NCBI RefSeq assembly: GCF_024213195.1
Contig: NZ_JANAVF010000019.1
Coordinates: 85,510 to 149,509 of the forward strand
Source of the DNA: Streptomyces sp. TBY4
Lineage (GTDB): Bacteria > Actinomycetota > Actinomycetes > Streptomycetales > Streptomycetaceae
DNA length: 64,000 nucleotides
Reading direction: 5' to 3'
The position numbers were made by a program, and so were the translations under genes. Numbering within the stretch: the first letter of the stretch is position 1; each line of letters starts with the position of its first letter. The notes beneath the pieces are model-generated. The model saw nothing but the letters and a program-made list of their open reading frames with translations, was not told where the DNA came from and searched no databases. Below are positions 47,101 through 54,635 of this stretch, in pieces.

Positions 47101-49052
47101 GCCAGACCGGACGCCGGACCCTCCGCGGCCCGGAACGCGGCGCTCATCTGCCCGACGATCGGGATGCGGGTCTGGAGCACGGCGAGAGCCGAACCGATAC
47201 GGCCCACGGACTGGCCTTGTGCGGCGGCGAGCGTGGACTGGACGCGCATCTGCTCGCCCCACGACCGGTACGCGCCGACCACCGGCCCGGACACGGTTCC
47301 GGCGAGGCGGGTCATCGTCGGAGCGACCCGGCTGGCCATCATCATCGCGATGATCGCGGTCTGTACCGGGCCCGGTAGTGCGGAGAACCCCCGTACCAGC
47401 CAGGCCACCACCTCACCGATCGGCTTGAGCGCGCCGGATACGTACGAGGCTGCGCTGCTCGTCAGGTTCAGGGCCGTGACGATGATGTCCAGGGCGGTCG
47501 CCCCGGCCCCGCTCTCGCTCGCCACCTCGGACAGCGCGTCCGCGACTGGTTCGAGGCCCTGGCCCAGGTTCCTGAAGATGTCGAGAGCGGCCCGGCCGGC
47601 GTTGACCACCACGTTGATCGCGGAGGCCAGCGTGTCGAAGGCCAGGTTTTTCACCGGCGCCCCGAGGCTGCCGAGAACATCACGGACCTCGGCCAGCCCG
47701 CTCGCAGCTGCCTTCGACGCCGACGGCCTCGCCAGGGTGTAGAGGTCGTGGAGGTAGTCCAGGGCCCCGGCGACGGCCGGAGTGCCCGAGCCGAGGACCT
47801 TCGTCGTCAGGCGGGTCAGCTTCTCCAGCGCGGGCGCGGCCGCCGTGTAGAGGACCTGGCCGCTGTTCTTCGCCTGGCTCTTCAACTGGTTGAGGGCACC
47901 GGCGAGGCCCTTGGTCTGGGAGGCAGCGATCTCACCGGCCGCACCGGTGCGGCCGATCGCCGTCCGCATCTGGTCGAAGCTCTCGACGCCCTGATGGGCG
48001 AGGGCCATCGCACCGGCGAGGGCGGGCTTCCCGACGACCTTCGACAAGGCCGCGGTGAAGTCCTTCTGGCTCAGGCTGTGCTGGGCCTTCTCGAAGCCTT
48101 CGACGACGGTCCGTAGGCCCTTGAAGTTGCCCTGTGCGTCCCACGCCTCGATGCCCAGCTCTGCGAGGCCTTCCTTCATCCGCTTCGTCGGAGCGGCCAG
48201 GTTCGTGAAGATCCCTCGCAGGGACGTGCCCGCCTTGGAGCCGAGGATGCCGGAGCGGGCCAGCATCGCCACGGACGCCGCCGTGTCCTCCAGCGAAATG
48301 CCCAGCTGGGCGGCGACCGGGCCCGTGTACGACATCGCGTAGTAGATGTCCTGGAGGCCACCGGAGGCCGCGTTCGCGCCGGCCGCAAGGACGTCAGCAG
48401 CTCGGCCTGCATTGTTCGAGCTGAGCCCAAACTGGTCCATGACGTCGCCGAGATACCGGGCGGCGTCGGCAGCGGACAGGTTGTCGGCTGCGGCGAGCTG
48501 CATCGCCGCCCGCGCGTTCGCGATGGACGACGTGGACGTCTGGCCCGCCTTCGCGAGCTCCAGCATCGCGTCCGCCGCCTTCGAGGCCGACGTGCCGGGG
48601 ATCTTGAGGTCGGAGCCAAGCTCACGGGCCTTGGCCGCGGCCATGACCATCTCCTGGCCGGAGGCGCTCGTGACCGCGCCCCACTTCTGGATGGCGCGCT
48701 GGTACTCGTTGCCCTCCCGGGCGATCTCCGCAAGACCGGCGACGATGCCTCCACCGGCCACCAGGTTCCGCAGGTGGTGCGCTTCCTGCCGGGCGCCGAT
48801 GAGCCCGCGCCGCAGCTGGCGCATCGACGCATCGCCATCCGAGCCGGCCTGCCGAAGAGCACGCCGCGCACCATCGGCATCGGTGGAGATCCCGCGCAGC
48901 CCGGCGGAGCCGGAGCCGACACGGCCAAGGGTGCGGTGGAGGGAATCGACATCACGGCCGAGGGACCGCAGCGCGCCGGAGGCGCCACGGATGCTGGACA
49001 GCAGTTGCGCCGAGTCGGCGCGCATCTGCACGCTGAGCGTGTAGCTCGACAC
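44103..49052 (-). CDS. tail tape measure protein, 1649 aa
   Basis: It starts at GTG 49052. The N-terminal about 450 residues hold the TP901-type tape measure core (EYQRAIQKWGAVTSASGQEM, then GTSLRGIFTNLAAPTKRM). Hydrophobic segments near residues 560-700 include LGGPWGVAIAAAGIGLSML. A middle region has repeated beta modules with VSAPT/VTVPT and LGF-I pairs. Two copies of a GEAYIP/GESYIP box lie near the C-terminus. The protein sets tail length; at about 0.15 nm per residue the tail would be roughly 250 nm. It is intact, showing no decay. Confidence 0.95.
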   Translation of the reverse strand: MSSYTLSVQMRADSAQLLSSIRGASGALRSLGRDVDSLHRTLGRVGSGSAGLRGISTDADGARRALRQAGSDGDASMRQLRRGLIGARQEAHHLRNLVAGGGIVAGLAEIAREGNEYQRAIQKWGAVTSASGQEMVMAAAKARELGSDLKIPGTSASKAADAMLELAKAGQTSTSSIANARAAMQLAAADNLSAADAARYLGDVMDQFGLSSNNAGRAADVLAAGANAASGGLQDIYYAMSYTGPVAAQLGISLEDTAASVAMLARSGILGSKAGTSLRGIFTNLAAPTKRMKEGLAELGIEAWDAQGNFKGLRTVVEGFEKAQHSLSQKDFTAALSKVVGKPALAGAMALAHQGVESFDQMRTAIGRTGAAGEIAASQTKGLAGALNQLKSQAKNSGQVLYTAAAPALEKLTRLTTKVLGSGTPAVAGALDYLHDLYTLARPSASKAAASGLAEVRDVLGSLGAPVKNLAFDTLASAINVVVNAGRAALDIFRNLGQGLEPVADALSEVASESGAGATALDIIVTALNLTSSAASYVSGALKPIGEVVAWLVRGFSALPGPVQTAIIAMMMASRVAPTMTRLAGTVSGPVVGAYRSWGEQMRVQSTLAAAQGQSVGRIGSALAVLQTRIPIVGQMSAAFRAAEGPASGLARSIGVGLGGAARGLMGALGGPWGVAIAAAGIGLSMLASSQQKAAQAAADHQQRISSLSQALRESNGAITDSVRGAAAQAVMDAKVFDGKARLVDVMEKAGVNARQLTNAYLGQDGGLNALQKSLQSTADANRELIVTSGGGQYTYTQQGLAYAKAAEALGSVKGEMSQAVKDAKNLADATGSGAKSAADSVGPFGKFSDAMRRLSDTTADADTRARALHDALNILAGGSVNLSAAEARLNRSVLDASDALKGGVDHAEGYGKVLLNMDGSLSTVTRNGQKLFDVLQGLSTNSADAALAAYQFAEANGKSVPEALQAAQKQMQSARDSAISTAKGFGLSAEQAGKLADAAGLVPEQVSILLQTAGMDASMAELIAVQQALKATPDNKTVTIATLSNEAREDLKKLGFSITDLKDRRVQVTAPTDLARTDLDALISKISQTPGAKHVAVSSSTAETIASLENVKTAIAGVPGGKSVIVSAPTDVARQELLNLGFSIEAVPGSKNVSVTVPTGSATSGAATIQGAINGIYGRTVTVTTVHNDIWRTSRQPGPYADGYQFASGGILTYASGGVRENHVAQIARGGEWRVWAEDETQGEAYIPFASGKRARSKAILDQVARRFGGEVTYNASGGLSDWSYQPLGSSGFSISDVVSKSQKKKGDKEVFDLGMFEKSLRSSVSTAQSWRSNLATVAQRAGTDVAKALEDMGADGVELTRKMATGSTAYVQDMAGQLKQLSATARGSLADYTAQLKNAVKDNASFQSALTQLATNGFGALAERLAQQNDASAEALAQEAVRDRGKAEKANAAAKAAGKSLDGEQLTDLVKLIGALGAGRGIHDVADVTGLGEDRLIEVANLASSQLRSTGARGERFLSDLVKANGGLAYANGGIWEPGVYGGAGASRGLIKFAEPETGGESYIPHAAAKRGRATAVLGATAGKFGYGLVPRKLVDAGSGRAQIVVVQQSPAIGTQTIHVSNSPASANDIAASMAYQLRRAQRGGLR

Positions 49053-49145
49053 CTGGCCGGTGCCCTTACTCCCCGCGCGCCTACCTCGTGCGCCCCACCG
49101 CCCCCAAGCGGTGCGTGCGGGCCGCTAACGGCCCGCACGTCCAAC

Positions 49146-50104
49146 TCAGTCCACCGTAGTGCTCCCGGCCGCACGGTCCCCGGCCTGCGCTTCGGCCGCA
49201 GTGCGGGGGATCAGCCCGATCCGTACGCCGTACCCGTCTGGGCCGTCCGGTACCTGCTGCTGCTCTGTGGCGATCAGCTCACAGCCCACGCACCGGACCG
49301 TCGTGCTCACGTACGCGTGCCGGTCCCCGCCCGCCTCCTCGTCCCACTCGGCGCCCCGCGTGCCGCACTGCTCACACACGCTGCGCCGGTACGCCTCATA
49401 GGCCAGCGCCTTCGCCCGGTCGCCCTCCGACCAGCGGCCGTCTCCGGCGCCGAGGAAGAAGGAATGCGAGATCCGGTACCGGTCGCACACCTCCAGCTCG
49501 GCCCGGAGCTGACCGTCAGCGATCAGCCTTTTCCCAGCTCCGTGACCGTCGACCGGTTGATCTGCTGCGCCTGCCAGGCCGCCGCGAACAGGGCGTTGGA
49601 CTCCGCGATGGGCCAGCTGTCCAGGAGGTCCTGGGCGTCCTCCACGGTCAGGCCCTCCACCACCTGACCATCCTCGTCCCGCTCGATGTGCGCGGCGGCC
49701 ACCAGCGCCGGCGGGAAGCTCTCCGGGTTCCAGGCGTCACCGGTCTCCGCCTGGTCCTCCGTCGGAGGGTTCTGCCGGATCAGCCCGTCGAGGACCGGAC
49801 GCGGCAGGGCCCTGAACACGAGCCGATCCGACACCTCGTCGTAAGCGGCCTGCGCCGCGACCAGCTCGGCCTGCGCCGCCTCAAGTTCGGCCTGCTCACC
49901 GCCTGTCTCCGCATCAGCCATGCGCAGACGGGCCACGTTCAGCTTCGCCTGGTCGAGACGCTTCTGCGCGGCCACGTCATCGCACAGCTGGAGTATCTGC
50001 TCCGGGAGCTGCCGGGCGCGGAGACGGGCGAGCTTGCTGGCCCAGTGGGCATCACGGGCAACAGCAGGCTCGGGCGGGACGGGGGACGTGGTGGTGCCGG
50101 ACAT
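49146..50104 (-). CDS. tail assembly chaperone, -1 frameshift fusion product (about 319 aa)
   Basis: The upstream frame (50104 to 49523) ends ELGKG after the slippery heptamer GGGAAAA. A -1 shift there continues as KRLIADGQLRAELE and then VCDRYRISHSFFLG, and stops at 49146 with no intervening stop. The extension contains CEQCGTRGAEWDEEAGGDRH and CVGCE, a Cys/His/Glu pattern recognised in C-terminal parts of actinophage chaperones. The G/GT arrangement is as in lambda: the long form binds the tape measure and the short form the tail tube. Confidence 0.85.
49523..50104 (-). CDS. tail assembly chaperone, short (unshifted) form, 193 aa
   Basis: ATG 50104 with CTTGGAG upstream. The protein has a helical, charged composition with a coiled-coil middle (GGEQAELEAAQAELVAAQAA) and DAWNPESFPPALVAAAH near the C-terminus. 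It lies between tail tube and tape measure, the canonical place. It is made by ribosomes that do not shift at the heptamer 49529-49535. Confidence 0.85.
   Translation of the reverse strand: MSGTTTSPVPPEPAVARDAHWASKLARLRARQLPEQILQLCDDVAAQKRLDQAKLNVARLRMADAETGGEQAELEAAQAELVAAQAAYDEVSDRLVFRALPRPVLDGLIRQNPPTEDQAETGDAWNPESFPPALVAAAHIERDEDGQVVEGLTVEDAQDLLDSWPIAESNALFAAAWQAQQINRSTVTELGKG
49529..49535 (-). promoter_or_regulatory. programmed -1 ribosomal frameshift slippery site GGGAAAA
   Basis: On the minus strand the heptamer is phased G-GGA-AAA in the upstream frame, fitting X-XXY-YYZ. It is followed within 5 nt by the zero-frame TGA stop at 49523-49525, and the -1 frame is open into the Cys-rich extension. 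Confidence 0.85.
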
Positions 50105-50212
50105 CAGAGGTGTCTCCAAGGGGGGAAAGGGGAGTGGGGCCCGGCCGGGCCTGCGTCGAGCGCACGCCAACAAGAGATGGGGCGCAGGGACGCGGCAGGC
50201 CCGGCCGGGAGG

Positions 50213-50749
50213 TCACGGGGTACCGGGCAGCGTCTTGGGGCCGGCGGGCGGCACCACGGCGTCCTGGAGCGGCTTCTCCGTGATCGAGAACGCGACCGTG
50301 AACTTGGCGGCCTCGTTGTCGACGGAGTACTGCGGGGACCGGGAGCCGATCCGCACCGGGAAGACGTCCATGGACCGGCTACCAGGGATGTCGCCCTTGC
50401 GGAGGATCACCACCCAGCCGGTGGAGTCCTTCGTCAGGAGCTGCTCGACCTCGTCGGCCACCTTGTCCTCGTAGAAGCCGAGGGACGAGTCGTCCGCTTG
50501 ATCAGTGCCGGGGATCTTCGACTCGAACGTCGAGCCCAGGTCAGGGGTCTCGATCGCCTGGTTCGACAGCGACCAGCCGTCGATCGCCGCGATGGCGTTC
50601 GTCAGGTCGGTGCCGGCGGTCAGCTCCGCCCGAGTAGGAAGGTGGCCAAGGTCTTTGACGGCCTTAAGCCACAGGATGCGCGTGATGCCGCGCCGCGAGT
50701 ATTTCTGGATCTGCAAGGGTTTGCTGTCCGATTCCGGGACGGCAGCCAA
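50213..50749 (-). CDS. major tail tube protein, 178 aa
   Basis: The frame opens at TTG 50749, three bases after an in-frame stop, with no Shine-Dalgarno sequence, so the annotated start is uncertain. The protein reads QKYSRRGITRILWLKAV, then LPTRAELTAGTDLTNAI, then GSTFESKIPGTDQADDSSLG, typical of actinophage major tail proteins. It precedes the chaperone genes as expected. It is the last recognisable phage structural gene; nothing of the head module is seen beyond it. Confidence 0.8.
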   Translation of the reverse strand: MAAVPESDSKPLQIQKYSRRGITRILWLKAVKDLGHLPTRAELTAGTDLTNAIAAIDGWSLSNQAIETPDLGSTFESKIPGTDQADDSSLGFYEDKVADEVEQLLTKDSTGWVVILRKGDIPGSRSMDVFPVRIGSRSPQYSVDNEAAKFTVAFSITEKPLQDAVVPPAGPKTLPGTP

Positions 50750-51090
50750 GCGTTAGGGAGGCCCCGTCCCTCGACGACTGGCGGGGAACCGGCCCACCCC
50801 TACAAGGGGTGAGCGTCCGCGTGGGGCCTCCGCGGTGAGGGAGCGGGTCGGGCTCAGCCGTTACGGGCGAGCCGAGACCGCTGCTCGTAGATCAACATAC
50901 CGTCGTCAAGAACCGGGGTTGTGGTGCGTTTCGGCACTACCGTCCTGAACAGTCCATGCGGCCAGCCCCCGAGAGCAACTCGGAATGAGCTGGCCCGCCG
51001 TCCTGCGGTGCTGCCTGGACATCTCGGCCGGTGAACCGGCCAACCCGAAACCAGGAATCGAGTTGCGCTCGCGTATGCCGCTGCTTGTAC
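50750..51090. other. prophage right-edge spacer with nested hairpins
   Basis: GGAGGCCCC at 50757-50765 pairs with GGGGCCTCC at 50823-50831, enclosing a 7-bp hairpin (CACCCCT, ACA, AGGGGTG at 50795-50811). On the minus strand these precede the tail tube gene. A minus-strand frame ending at about 50872 (DDGMLIYEQRSRLARNG) is protein-like but has no start. It may be the end of a lost upstream gene. No tRNA-like repeat is present. Confidence 0.5.
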
Positions 51091-52125
51091 TTACGCGGTC
51101 CATGTTCGGCGGTCTCGGCGGATGTCGAGGGTGGCGCAGTGGAAGGAACCTCCCAGGGCCTGGACGTTGCGGAAGGGGGATGGCAAGGGCTTGAAGCCGA
51201 GTGAGGTCAGCAGGGTCTGAAGCTTCTCGTCCTCTGCTTCCACGAGGACGTGCCGGTCGTCGACGACGAGGAGGTTGATGCTCACCCACGCGCTCGTCAT
51301 GTACCGCGGTGGGGGTCCGGCGTTCGGTTCCGGTCGTGGCGCGGGAACCAGTTCCCACCCGTCCAGCGGCGTGCCGCGCATCGCGTCCGAGGTGATGCGG
51401 TCCGGGTTGTAGAGGGCGAGTCCCTCGCGCAATGGGCACAGGGTTGCGTCGATGTGCATGGCGTGGGGATCGTCAGGCTGCAGCAGGTGGACCCGAATGT
51501 CGGGTCCGAGCCGCGCACGCAGGTGGTCGACGCCGGAGCGATTGGTGACGTGGCTGAGCTGGCCAACGACCGTGCTCGGCCCCAGGCGCAGGAAGTCGGC
51601 CGCGTCCCAGGCGGGCCTGCCTTCACCGATCACCCATCGTGGCCCAGGTGCGCGCACTCCGGCGTCGAGGAGGTCCATGCCGAGGTCCACGTCGGCCGGC
51701 AGCCAGCGTGCACCGGCCCGCCGCCACTGCTGGATCAACGGCCAGTAGGCGAGCAGCTCATGCTGGCGGCTGCGCCAGGCCATGGGTGCTTCGACGATGC
51801 GGTCGCCCATCACCAGCAGGCTGTCCCGGGGCATGGTCGCGCAGTACCCGCCCAGCCCCTCCCAGGGAATGCGCTGCGGGCGGTGGACGCGGCAGCCCAT
51901 CGACTCCAGTAGTTCCGCCACTGCCTGGAGTTCCTGATCCGCCGCTTCGGTGATCCATGCAGGGAACGGGTGCCCGGGCCGGAACTCGTCCCAGTGCTCG
52001 ACCGGCATGGTGGCCTCGATCATGCGCCGGTCCTCGTCGGGGAACATCGCCCCGTACGCCGTACCGACCACCACCTCCCGCAGAGCACTCCACTCGTCGC
52101 ACGCGTCCACCACCGCCACAGGCAC
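51091..52125 (-). CDS. amidinotransferase (glycine/inosamine-phosphate amidinotransferase family), 344 aa
   Basis: It starts at GTG 52125 after AGAGGACAGGA. The catalytic Cys is in GGSFHCATLDIRR, close to the family's GGGFHC; the catalytic His lies in AMHIDATLCPLREG, and the Asp/Glu region in MGDRIVEAPMAWRSR. N-terminal WSALREVVVGTAYG is also typical. Family members transfer an amidino group from arginine to an amine (for example StrB in streptomycin biosynthesis). No aminocyclitol genes are adjacent, so the acceptor is unknown. Confidence 0.85.
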   Translation of the reverse strand: MPVAVVDACDEWSALREVVVGTAYGAMFPDEDRRMIEATMPVEHWDEFRPGHPFPAWITEAADQELQAVAELLESMGCRVHRPQRIPWEGLGGYCATMPRDSLLVMGDRIVEAPMAWRSRQHELLAYWPLIQQWRRAGARWLPADVDLGMDLLDAGVRAPGPRWVIGEGRPAWDAADFLRLGPSTVVGQLSHVTNRSGVDHLRARLGPDIRVHLLQPDDPHAMHIDATLCPLREGLALYNPDRITSDAMRGTPLDGWELVPAPRPEPNAGPPPRYMTSAWVSINLLVVDDRHVLVEAEDEKLQTLLTSLGFKPLPSPFRNVQALGGSFHCATLDIRRDRRTWTA

Positions 52126-52263
52126 TCCTGTCCTCTCAGCCCCTGCGAAGGACCGTACGCAGACAGCGATTGCGGCAGGTTAGGACACGCCGAGCGACCC
52201 CGCTGACCGCGAAGGTGGACGGCGTAGTGCCGTCCCCGCCTCCCTGGCGACACGGAGGGCGCG

Positions 52264-52944
52264 TCAAAGGAATTGTGCTGATGGGGGCAGGATCTGGGTG
52301 ACGCGCCACAGACATCGGGGCAGGTCGCCTTCCTCGAAGGGGTGGACCTCCTCGAGGGTCCAGCCGTCGGCGAGCGCGTCGACAAGGTAGCGGGGGAAGA
52401 AGTGCACGGCGAACCCGCCGCGCTCGTAGATGTCGTCGCCGTGGGCAATGCCGGTGCCGTAGTGGGCGTCGCCGGTGTGCCGGACGGTGTAGACGAAGAT
52501 GCCGCCTGGCCGCAGCACGCGACGGACCTCGTTCACCAATCTGCGGATCTCCTGGGTGGACAGGGCCATACACAGCAGCATGTGCGCGAAGACCGCGTCC
52601 ACGTGGTCGTCCGGGAGCGGGAGGGGCTCACGCACATCCTGGACGGTTGTGGTGACCCGCTCGGCGATGCCCTGCTCCTGGGCGGCCTTCTCCAGCTGCT
52701 CCAGGCCATGCGCGCTGAAGTCGGCGGACATGACGGTGAACCCCGCACCGGCGAAGTAGAGAGCGTCGCGGCCGTGCCCGGCACCGAGTTCCAATATGTC
52801 CTTCACCCCAGCCGCCCGGAACACCGTCGAGGCGTGGAGCGCGGGGGCAGAGGGCTGTCCGCCGTACATGTCGGGATGGGCGGTATAGGTGCTCTGCCAG
52901 TGGCGCCGCTGCGCGTCTGCCAGATCCTGGTCTCTGTCTTTCAC
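52264..52944 (-). CDS. class I SAM-dependent methyltransferase, 226 aa
   Basis: It starts at GTG 52944, overlapping the upstream stop by 4 bp. Motif I is ILELGAGHGRDALYF; SADFSAHGLEQL follows (motif II), then VFAHMLLCMAL. The GxGxGRD type is common in small-molecule methyltransferases, including tellurite/thiol methyltransferases such as TehB-like proteins. Translational coupling to a thioredoxin-like protein points to a shared redox or metalloid-related role, which is inference. Confidence 0.8.
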   Translation of the reverse strand: MKDRDQDLADAQRRHWQSTYTAHPDMYGGQPSAPALHASTVFRAAGVKDILELGAGHGRDALYFAGAGFTVMSADFSAHGLEQLEKAAQEQGIAERVTTTVQDVREPLPLPDDHVDAVFAHMLLCMALSTQEIRRLVNEVRRVLRPGGIFVYTVRHTGDAHYGTGIAHGDDIYERGGFAVHFFPRYLVDALADGWTLEEVHPFEEGDLPRCLWRVTQILPPSAQFL

Positions 52945-53306
52945 GGACCGTGTTTCCCCTCGTGTACCCGGCCGGTTCGGGTGTCGCCGCGGGTCTGGCT
53001 GGGCTCGCTGGTCAGTGCCTGCCGCAGCTGGCCTGGGCTGGGGAGACCGGAGAAGCCGTCCGGTGTTCGGTACACCCGGCACGCCAGCCCCGCCTGGCGG
53101 CCGGGCTCGGTGAACGGATCGTGTCCGTCGATCAGGAGGGTCGGGGAGCCGGTGAAGCCGGTTCTCTCCGCCTGAACCTGGTCGGTGATCACGCGCGTGG
53201 AGACCTCGACGTCGTCCAGGCCTAGTTCGGTGAGCACCTGGCGCACCCGGGCGGCGGCGGGCTCGGAGTGGGGGCAGTCCGGTATGACCAGGACCTCGAC
53301 GTTCAT
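52941..53306 (-). CDS. thioredoxin-like protein, 121 aa
   Basis: ATG 53306. Beta strand VEVLVIPDCPHS begins a thioredoxin-like fold with a single Cys at the active site (CPHS, not CxxC), then SPTLLIDGHDPF with the cis-Pro. It resembles small Streptomyces proteins found near mercury/arsenic and redox genes. The stop overlaps the methyltransferase start (GTGA). It may bind or transfer a thiol-linked substrate. Confidence 0.7.
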   Translation of the reverse strand: MNVEVLVIPDCPHSEPAAARVRQVLTELGLDDVEVSTRVITDQVQAERTGFTGSPTLLIDGHDPFTEPGRQAGLACRVYRTPDGFSGLPSPGQLRQALTSEPSQTRGDTRTGRVHEGKHGP

Positions 53307-53472
53307 GTCTTCAGGATCGCGCACATCGGGCCAGTGGGCGCTGTCTACTGCCGGGCCAGGGCTTCCGCCGTGTCGGCGGGGGTGTCGCGCAGGCCCAGGC
53401 GCAGGGTTTCGACGGTCGCGCTCGGCCAGCCCGGCCGCACGACCCAGCAGGAGCTGGCCGCGATCGTACTGG

Positions 53473-53871
53473 CGAGGATCTGCGGATCCAGCATCTGGTC
53501 GCCGATCTCTGCTGCTGGCCCGGGCCGACGAGGACGCGCCGAGTCCGCACCTGCGGCAGGTCGACCTCGACGACCTGGTCCTGGACGAGGCCAGGCGGCT
53601 GCGCGGGGCGTGTGCAGACTCCGGATCGTCCTGGGCGTCGCGGACGACGGCCCCCGGAGCGCCGGCCGCCGACCGGGAGCGGATCTTCGAGCGGTTCGTA
53701 CTCCTCGACGACGCGCGGGCCCGCTCCCGGGAGGGCGGAGGGGCAGATGGCTGGGGCTGGCAGTCGTTGCCGAGCTGGTCGCCGCGCACGGCGGCAAGCC
53801 CACGGCGTCCATCGGCACCCGTTGGGGCCCGTTTCGAACTGTCGTTCCCGCATTCCGGACAGGGGCACTGA
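53473..53871 (+). pseudogene. decayed sensor histidine kinase fragment
   Basis: In shifting plus-strand frames one reads LRIQHLVADL, LLARADEDAPSPHLRQVDLD (dimerisation region), DLVLDEARRLR, VADDGP, ADRERIFERFV and LAVVAELVAAHGG, which are segments of a sensor histidine kinase (HisKA to HATPase, G-box region). At least three frameshifts and missing pieces make it non-functional. No response regulator gene is adjacent. Confidence 0.7.
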
Positions 53872-53949
53872 ATGCGCGTTCAGTTTCGTTCAGCCTCACT
53901 TCAGCGTCAGTGTGACAGCGTTGGCGGGGGGAGCCGCATCCCTTCAGAG

Positions 53950-54402
53950 CTACCCGGCCGTGGTGCGCTCGGGGTCGTGGACGAAGAAGACGCCGACGAG
54001 GGCAACGCCGCGCATCCCGTCGGGGGTGTCGATGCGTGCGTTGCCTGTGCCGTCGAGGTGCAAGAGGTGGCCGCAGAGGGTGCGCAGTAGCTCCCAGCCC
54101 GCATGGTCGCGGATGACAACTCCGGGCTCCAACGGTTCCACGCACGGGGCCTCCCGGCCGACCGCGCTGCACACCAAGAGTCGGCCCGAGGTGTCCCAGG
54201 AGCGGGGGCTGGTCCAGGTGCAGGTGCTGATGGTGTCGGAGAAGACTTGCCGGCGTCCGCTGCCGTCCTCGGCGTCGCCGATCCAGATTAGCCGCATCCG
54301 CTCCGGCAGGCCGCCGTACATTCCGAACGGGCCCTTCTCGCCGGGACCTTGCGCACCCCGCAGCACAGCGCCGCCCTTCATCCGGTGAAAGCCAGGAATC
54401 AT
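53950..54402 (-). CDS. unknown protein, 150 aa
   Basis: ATG 54402. Strand-rich soluble protein (RMRLIWIGDAEDGSGRRQVF then DTPDGMRGVALVGVFFVHDP) with four cysteines. No family recognised. It lies between the histidine kinase remnant and the divergently placed lectin gene. Good codon bias suggests a real gene. Confidence 0.55.
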   Translation of the reverse strand: MIPGFHRMKGGAVLRGAQGPGEKGPFGMYGGLPERMRLIWIGDAEDGSGRRQVFSDTISTCTWTSPRSWDTSGRLLVCSAVGREAPCVEPLEPGVVIRDHAGWELLRTLCGHLLHLDGTGNARIDTPDGMRGVALVGVFFVHDPERTTAG

Positions 54403-54635
54403 CGCACCACCGTATGTGCGGGCTCCCGGCGGCGGCAGCCGACGCTCCCGTCGCGTACTGGCTTTGAGTTCCGTTGGCGGACATCCCAGGTGTGCGCTAC
54501 CCGTGCCGGGCACGTACCGCGGTTGATAGCACGAGTCATCAGTTCGCGGAGGGTTCAGCTGTTTTGGTTCCGCGAGATGGCGGGACTGGGCACGGTGTCG
54601 GGGAGTAGCTCTGCACACGATGTAAGGGGTTCTTC

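Larger units (their letters stand above)
9387..50860 (-). mobile_element. incomplete siphovirus-type prophage (tail, lysis, cargo and early modules; head and integrase not present)
   Basis: The interval holds a continuous minus-strand gene set: tail tube, frameshifted tail chaperones, tape measure, distal and minor tail proteins, endolysin/holin, cargo genes, then early genes under seven repeated promoters. The left border is placed between tRNA-Arg(CCT) and a phased repeat array. The right border is placed at the end of recognisable phage genes. No duplicated tRNA end was found, so attL/attR are not proven. Terminase, portal, protease, capsid, head-tail connectors and integrase are absent from the window. 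Confidence 0.85.

Noticed and set aside
45381..47378. 665-aa plus-strand frame opposite the tape measure gene
   Set aside because: Antisense shadow of a well-supported tape measure protein.
50872..51060. Minus-strand frame ending DDGMLIYEQRSRLARNG as a remnant head-tail or transposase gene
   Set aside because: It is protein-like near its end but has no start codon or ribosome binding site, runs directly out of the stop of the amidinotransferase frame, and matches no family I recognise.
53345..54484. 379-aa minus-strand frame across the histidine kinase remnant
   Set aside because: Arg/Pro/Ser-rich with no motif; the plus-strand kinase motifs explain the coding signal.
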